Source: Candidatus Kerfeldbacteria bacterium
GTDB lineage: Bacteria > Patescibacteriota > Patescibacteriia > SBBC01 > CAIJZX01
NCBI GenBank assembly: GCA_016194465.1
Contig: JACQBO010000041.1
Location: 1 to 9,088 of the forward strand
Length of the DNA: 9,088 nt
Reading direction: 5' to 3'
This document shows, piece by piece, positions 7,056 to 9,088 of this stretch (within the stretch, counting starts at the first letter, position 1; the number at the start of each line of letters is the position of its first letter). A program made the position numbers and the translations under genes. The notes under the pieces were generated by a model, which did no database searches, was not told the origin of the DNA, and was given only the letters and a program-made list of their open reading frames with translations.

Positions 7056-7913
7056 TTAGGGGGCTAGGGTGATCCAGCGTTGGGGCAGAAGATCGCTTGT
7101 ATCCATGGAAGGATCAGTATACCAAGTATTGGGGGCAATGACAATCCCGCCGGCGGTTTCCGCCAGCCAAGCCCCCCACCAGCTAAATGAGCTATTGGCA
7201 ATCACATGGTGCTGGCACCGGCTCATGACGATCAGGTCTTTATAGTCGTTCTGGCCTTGGTTGTTAGTGACATAGATGGTTGGTACCTTGGTTCTGATAT
7301 GAGCCTGCACCCAAGGTGGATCATCGGAGAAAACATAAAGTGTGATGCCCCGATGACGGGCAGCAATATACTCGACGGCCTGATGATAATACTCAATGCC
7401 GCACGTGGCATACACAGGATGAGCGACATAGTCGCCGCGTCGAACATGAAGCGAGACAGATGGCTTCTTCGTCATGTGCTCGACCATTTTTTCATTTTCT
7501 ATGTCCAGCGGGACGCGCAGTTGGAATTCTTTTCGGACCACACCGGCGATGTCCACAAAATATTGCTCCGACTGCCAGTAACCGTCAAGATAGACATTGC
7601 CTCCTTGCAAAAAAATGGTTTGATCAAATCCTTTCAAGTAATCGCGAAAGACCTTCACGCCACCCGGGCGATACCAGCGCGGGAATAGCCGAACGAAGGG
7701 AGACCTGGTTTGGGCCATGCGCGGTAACTCAGAGTGCGAAGCAACCGGCGCCGAGATTTGGAAATGATTGAGGGTAAATTGCCGTAGTTTTTGCTCGTCA
7801 TAACCCCGGACGTCAAGTTTCAATGGGACATGATACCGTCGCGCCAAGGCCAAACCAGCCGCGTATTGAAACATTTGGTTACCGAGGCCGCCGATGATAC
7901 GAGTAATGATCAT
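7056..7913 (-). CDS. GT11-family alpha-1,2-fucosyltransferase-like enzyme
   Basis: This 285-residue protein matches the size and motifs of GT11 (FutC/WbsJ-type) enzymes, which transfer L-fucose from GDP-fucose in alpha-1,2 linkage, mainly to galactose. It opens with MIITRIIGGLGNQMFQYAAG (1-20), a typical GT11 start, has SLHVRRGDY (154-162), the HxRRxD element that binds the donor, FSDDPPW (195-201), and IANSSFSWWGAWLA (238-251). The C-terminal end IAPNTWY followed by a short tail is also usual. It starts with an ATG that overlaps the preceding GT2 stop as ATGA (7910-7913), so translation is probably coupled. GT11 also includes galactosyl- and other alpha-1,2 transferases, so the donor is inferred. 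No GDP-fucose synthesis genes are in the window. No Shine-Dalgarno motif precedes it. Confidence 0.9.
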   Translation of the reverse strand: MIITRIIGGLGNQMFQYAAGLALARRYHVPLKLDVRGYDEQKLRQFTLNHFQISAPVASHSELPRMAQTRSPFVRLFPRWYRPGGVKVFRDYLKGFDQTIFLQGGNVYLDGYWQSEQYFVDIAGVVRKEFQLRVPLDIENEKMVEHMTKKPSVSLHVRRGDYVAHPVYATCGIEYYHQAVEYIAARHRGITLYVFSDDPPWVQAHIRTKVPTIYVTNNQGQNDYKDLIVMSRCQHHVIANSSFSWWGAWLAETAGGIVIAPNTWYTDPSMDTSDLLPQRWITLAP

Positions 7914-8863
7914 GGATACAGTGCCGGGCCAAGCGCCGGTAAACGAAAGAGCGTCCGCAGACTAACCACCAGCAATTCTTTTACGGCCAGAAAATAAAGA
8001 CCGACCATGGATGGGGCGAGCGAGGAGAGAGCGTAGGTCCGGCCAATGTTTCTGATAATCTCGAGGCACATGATTTTAACCTTACGCCAGTGTCGCAAAG
8101 GCAGGTATCGTCGCACCAAAAAATCATACAAGACCGGCGCTTGATCAGCGGTCCCAAAATAATGCCGGATGTTTTCCTGAAACGTTTCCATAATACTGAT
8201 CGTGATCGCCTCCTTGCGCGTGAGGGAGTAATTTGTCGCATGCTCTCGGTAGTCTATCAAGACGTGAGACAGATTTGCCGCTGGCCAGTGGCAAACAACT
8301 TTCGAAAAGTAAGCGAAGTCTTCAGCCCCCGTGACGGGATACCCCCCGAGTTTTTCATAGACTTGCCGGCGGAAAACGACCGTAGGGTGGCAAAAAGCCG
8401 AAGCGCTTAGCATCTTCCAAGCAATGATTGGCGAGGCCGCCGGGTGTCGAAGCAGAGGGCGCTGACCATCTTGGTTAAAGGGTTGGTACGCGGTCCCGAC
8501 CAGCATAATTTTTTGGTGCTGATCAAGGAAAGCTACTTCCTGGGCCAAGCGATCAGGCCGGTGCCGGTCATCTTGATCAGCCCGGGCAATATACTCACCC
8601 CGAGCCTGTCGAAGCCCAGCATTTAAAGCCTGTGGTAAGCCATGCGGTTCGCCGTTCTGAATCAGGCGTAACCGGTGATCTTTGGCTACCCAACGTTCAA
8701 TCACCGCAACCGAGTTGTCCGTCGAACCGTCGTTGATGATCAACAGTTCGAAATCTTTCAATGTTTGATTGACCAAGCTGGCCAAGGCCTCATCCAAGAA
8801 TTCTTGTCCGTTATACACTGGCAGGATGATAGAAACGCGAGGTGCCACGTCAGGAGGATTCAT
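7910..8863 (-). CDS. GT2-family glycosyltransferase (first of two)
   Basis: This 317-residue protein has the GT-A family 2 pattern: VSIILPVYNGQEFLDEAL (10-27), LIINDGSTDNS (41-51) with N in place of the usual first D of the DDGS motif, which is common in this family, the metal-binding ADQDD (95-99), and GAEDFAYF (179-186) bearing the probable catalytic acidic residue. The C-terminal ~50 residues contain a hydrophobic segment (~282-306) that may sit on the membrane. It would extend a lipid-linked glycan in the cytoplasm; the sugar is unknown. The ATG at 8863 follows 60 nt without a gene, after the stop of the partial upstream frame. No Shine-Dalgarno motif precedes it. Its end overlaps the GT11 gene by 4 nt, indicating that both are in one transcript. 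Confidence 0.9.
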   Translation of the reverse strand: MNPPDVAPRVSIILPVYNGQEFLDEALASLVNQTLKDFELLIINDGSTDNSVAVIERWVAKDHRLRLIQNGEPHGLPQALNAGLRQARGEYIARADQDDRHRPDRLAQEVAFLDQHQKIMLVGTAYQPFNQDGQRPLLRHPAASPIIAWKMLSASAFCHPTVVFRRQVYEKLGGYPVTGAEDFAYFSKVVCHWPAANLSHVLIDYREHATNYSLTRKEAITISIMETFQENIRHYFGTADQAPVLYDFLVRRYLPLRHWRKVKIMCLEIIRNIGRTYALSSLAPSMVGLYFLAVKELLVVSLRTLFRLPALGPALYP

Positions 8864-8923
8864 GGGTCTACGGGAAAAAGAAATAGCTATTTTGTAAGAA
8901 CGAGAAACTGCCAGCCGCCCGAG
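8864..8923 (-). other. 60-nt gap before the first complete GT2 gene
   Basis: The gap carries a 12-bp AT-rich palindrome AAATAGCTATTT (8881-8892), followed on the minus strand by CTTTTTC. No clear -35/-10 pair is visible, so the operon promoter probably lies further upstream, outside the window. A weak terminator or start region cannot be excluded, but the palindrome has no room for a loop unless the stem is shortened to four pairs. Confidence 0.3.
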
Positions 8924-9088
8924 CTAGATGGTGGCCGGATGTATCATCTCATACAGATACTCATAGGCGGGATTGTACCGCCGGTCTTTCGGAAGAGAAA
9001 ATACTCGAGGCTTTTTGAAAACCCGCTTGAACAAGTCGGGGTCAGGCATGAGCTCTGAGCCAGTGATATTTTCCGAAGTTGAACCATC
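8924..9088 (-). CDS. C-terminal 54 codons of an unidentified gene, truncated at the window edge
   Basis: On the minus strand a frame is open from the right edge and stops with TAG at 8924-8926, giving 54 residues ending ...YEYLYEMIHPATI. The composition (basic KRVFKKPR, then aromatic YNPAYEYLYEMIH) looks like real protein, and the frame lies in the same direction as the glycan cluster, 60 nt before the next gene. It is too short to assign a family. It is probably another gene of the same operon, possibly a further glycan-synthesis enzyme, but nothing here shows its function. Confidence 0.5.
   Translation of the reverse strand, partial: DGSTSENITGSELMPDPDLFKRVFKKPRVFSLPKDRRYNPAYEYLYEMIHPATI

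Noticed and set aside
7206..7688. 160-codon open frame on the plus strand opposite the GT11 gene
   Set aside because: It lies wholly antisense to a clear GT11 gene, shows no family motif and has shadow-like composition. The same holds for the minus-strand frames at 1118-1492, 1763-2137 and 2195-2617 opposite the beta-helix gene.
8881..8892. AAATAGCTATTT palindrome with a T-rich stretch as an intrinsic terminator
   Set aside because: The stem is AT-rich with no loop, and the operon probably continues through it.
1..9088. CRISPR array, tRNA, rRNA, integrase or transposase
   Set aside because: No regularly spaced direct repeats, no tRNA-like T-loop with acceptor stem, no rRNA-like stretch and no mobile-element protein motif were seen on either strand.

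Overview
The window is a cell-envelope/exopolysaccharide locus of a bacterium with intermediate GC content. It holds two plus-strand genes for exported or membrane proteins. Facing them is a minus-strand cluster of four glycosyltransferases and a methyltransferase. No ribosomal, tRNA, phage, transposase, toxin or CRISPR sequence is visible. Lineage cannot be fixed from this sequence. The near-absence of Shine-Dalgarno motifs and the three-unit C-terminal domain of the large surface protein remind me of Patescibacteria (CPR), but that is only an impression.

Left block (plus strand, 1-3916). The window opens inside a gene whose visible C-terminal ~247 residues look like the extracytoplasmic tail of a large multi-pass membrane protein of the YfhO / GT39-like kind. 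A near-consensus sigma70-type promoter (TTGACA, 17-nt spacer, TATGAT) straddles its stop codon and should drive the next gene. That gene encodes a 1039-residue, membrane-anchored, right-handed beta-helix protein with two fibronectin-III-like domains, a proline-rich linker and an unfamiliar three-repeat C-terminal domain. The beta-helix part resembles polysaccharide-active proteins (GH141-like arrangement), so it may act on or bind a surface glycan.

Centre (3917-4074). The 158 nt between the convergent genes encode no protein but contain two long-range inverted repeats. They could be a terminator region or an unrecognised structured RNA.

Right block (minus strand, 9088-4075). In transcription order: the last 54 codons of an unidentified gene; a GT2 glycosyltransferase; a GT11 alpha-1,2-fucosyltransferase-like enzyme, coupled to the GT2 by an ATGA overlap; a class I SAM-dependent methyltransferase; a second GT2; and a GT4 glycosyltransferase overlapping the second GT2. 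Short gaps and overlaps indicate one operon. The likely product is a glycan repeat unit assembled at the cytoplasmic face of the membrane, possibly with a fucose-type branch and a methyl group. The operon promoter and any polymerase, flippase or nucleotide-sugar genes lie outside the window.

No clearly new system is established. The least explained items are the C-terminal domain of the beta-helix protein, the folded intergenic segment at 3921-4062 and a 22-bp perfect palindrome inside the first gene.
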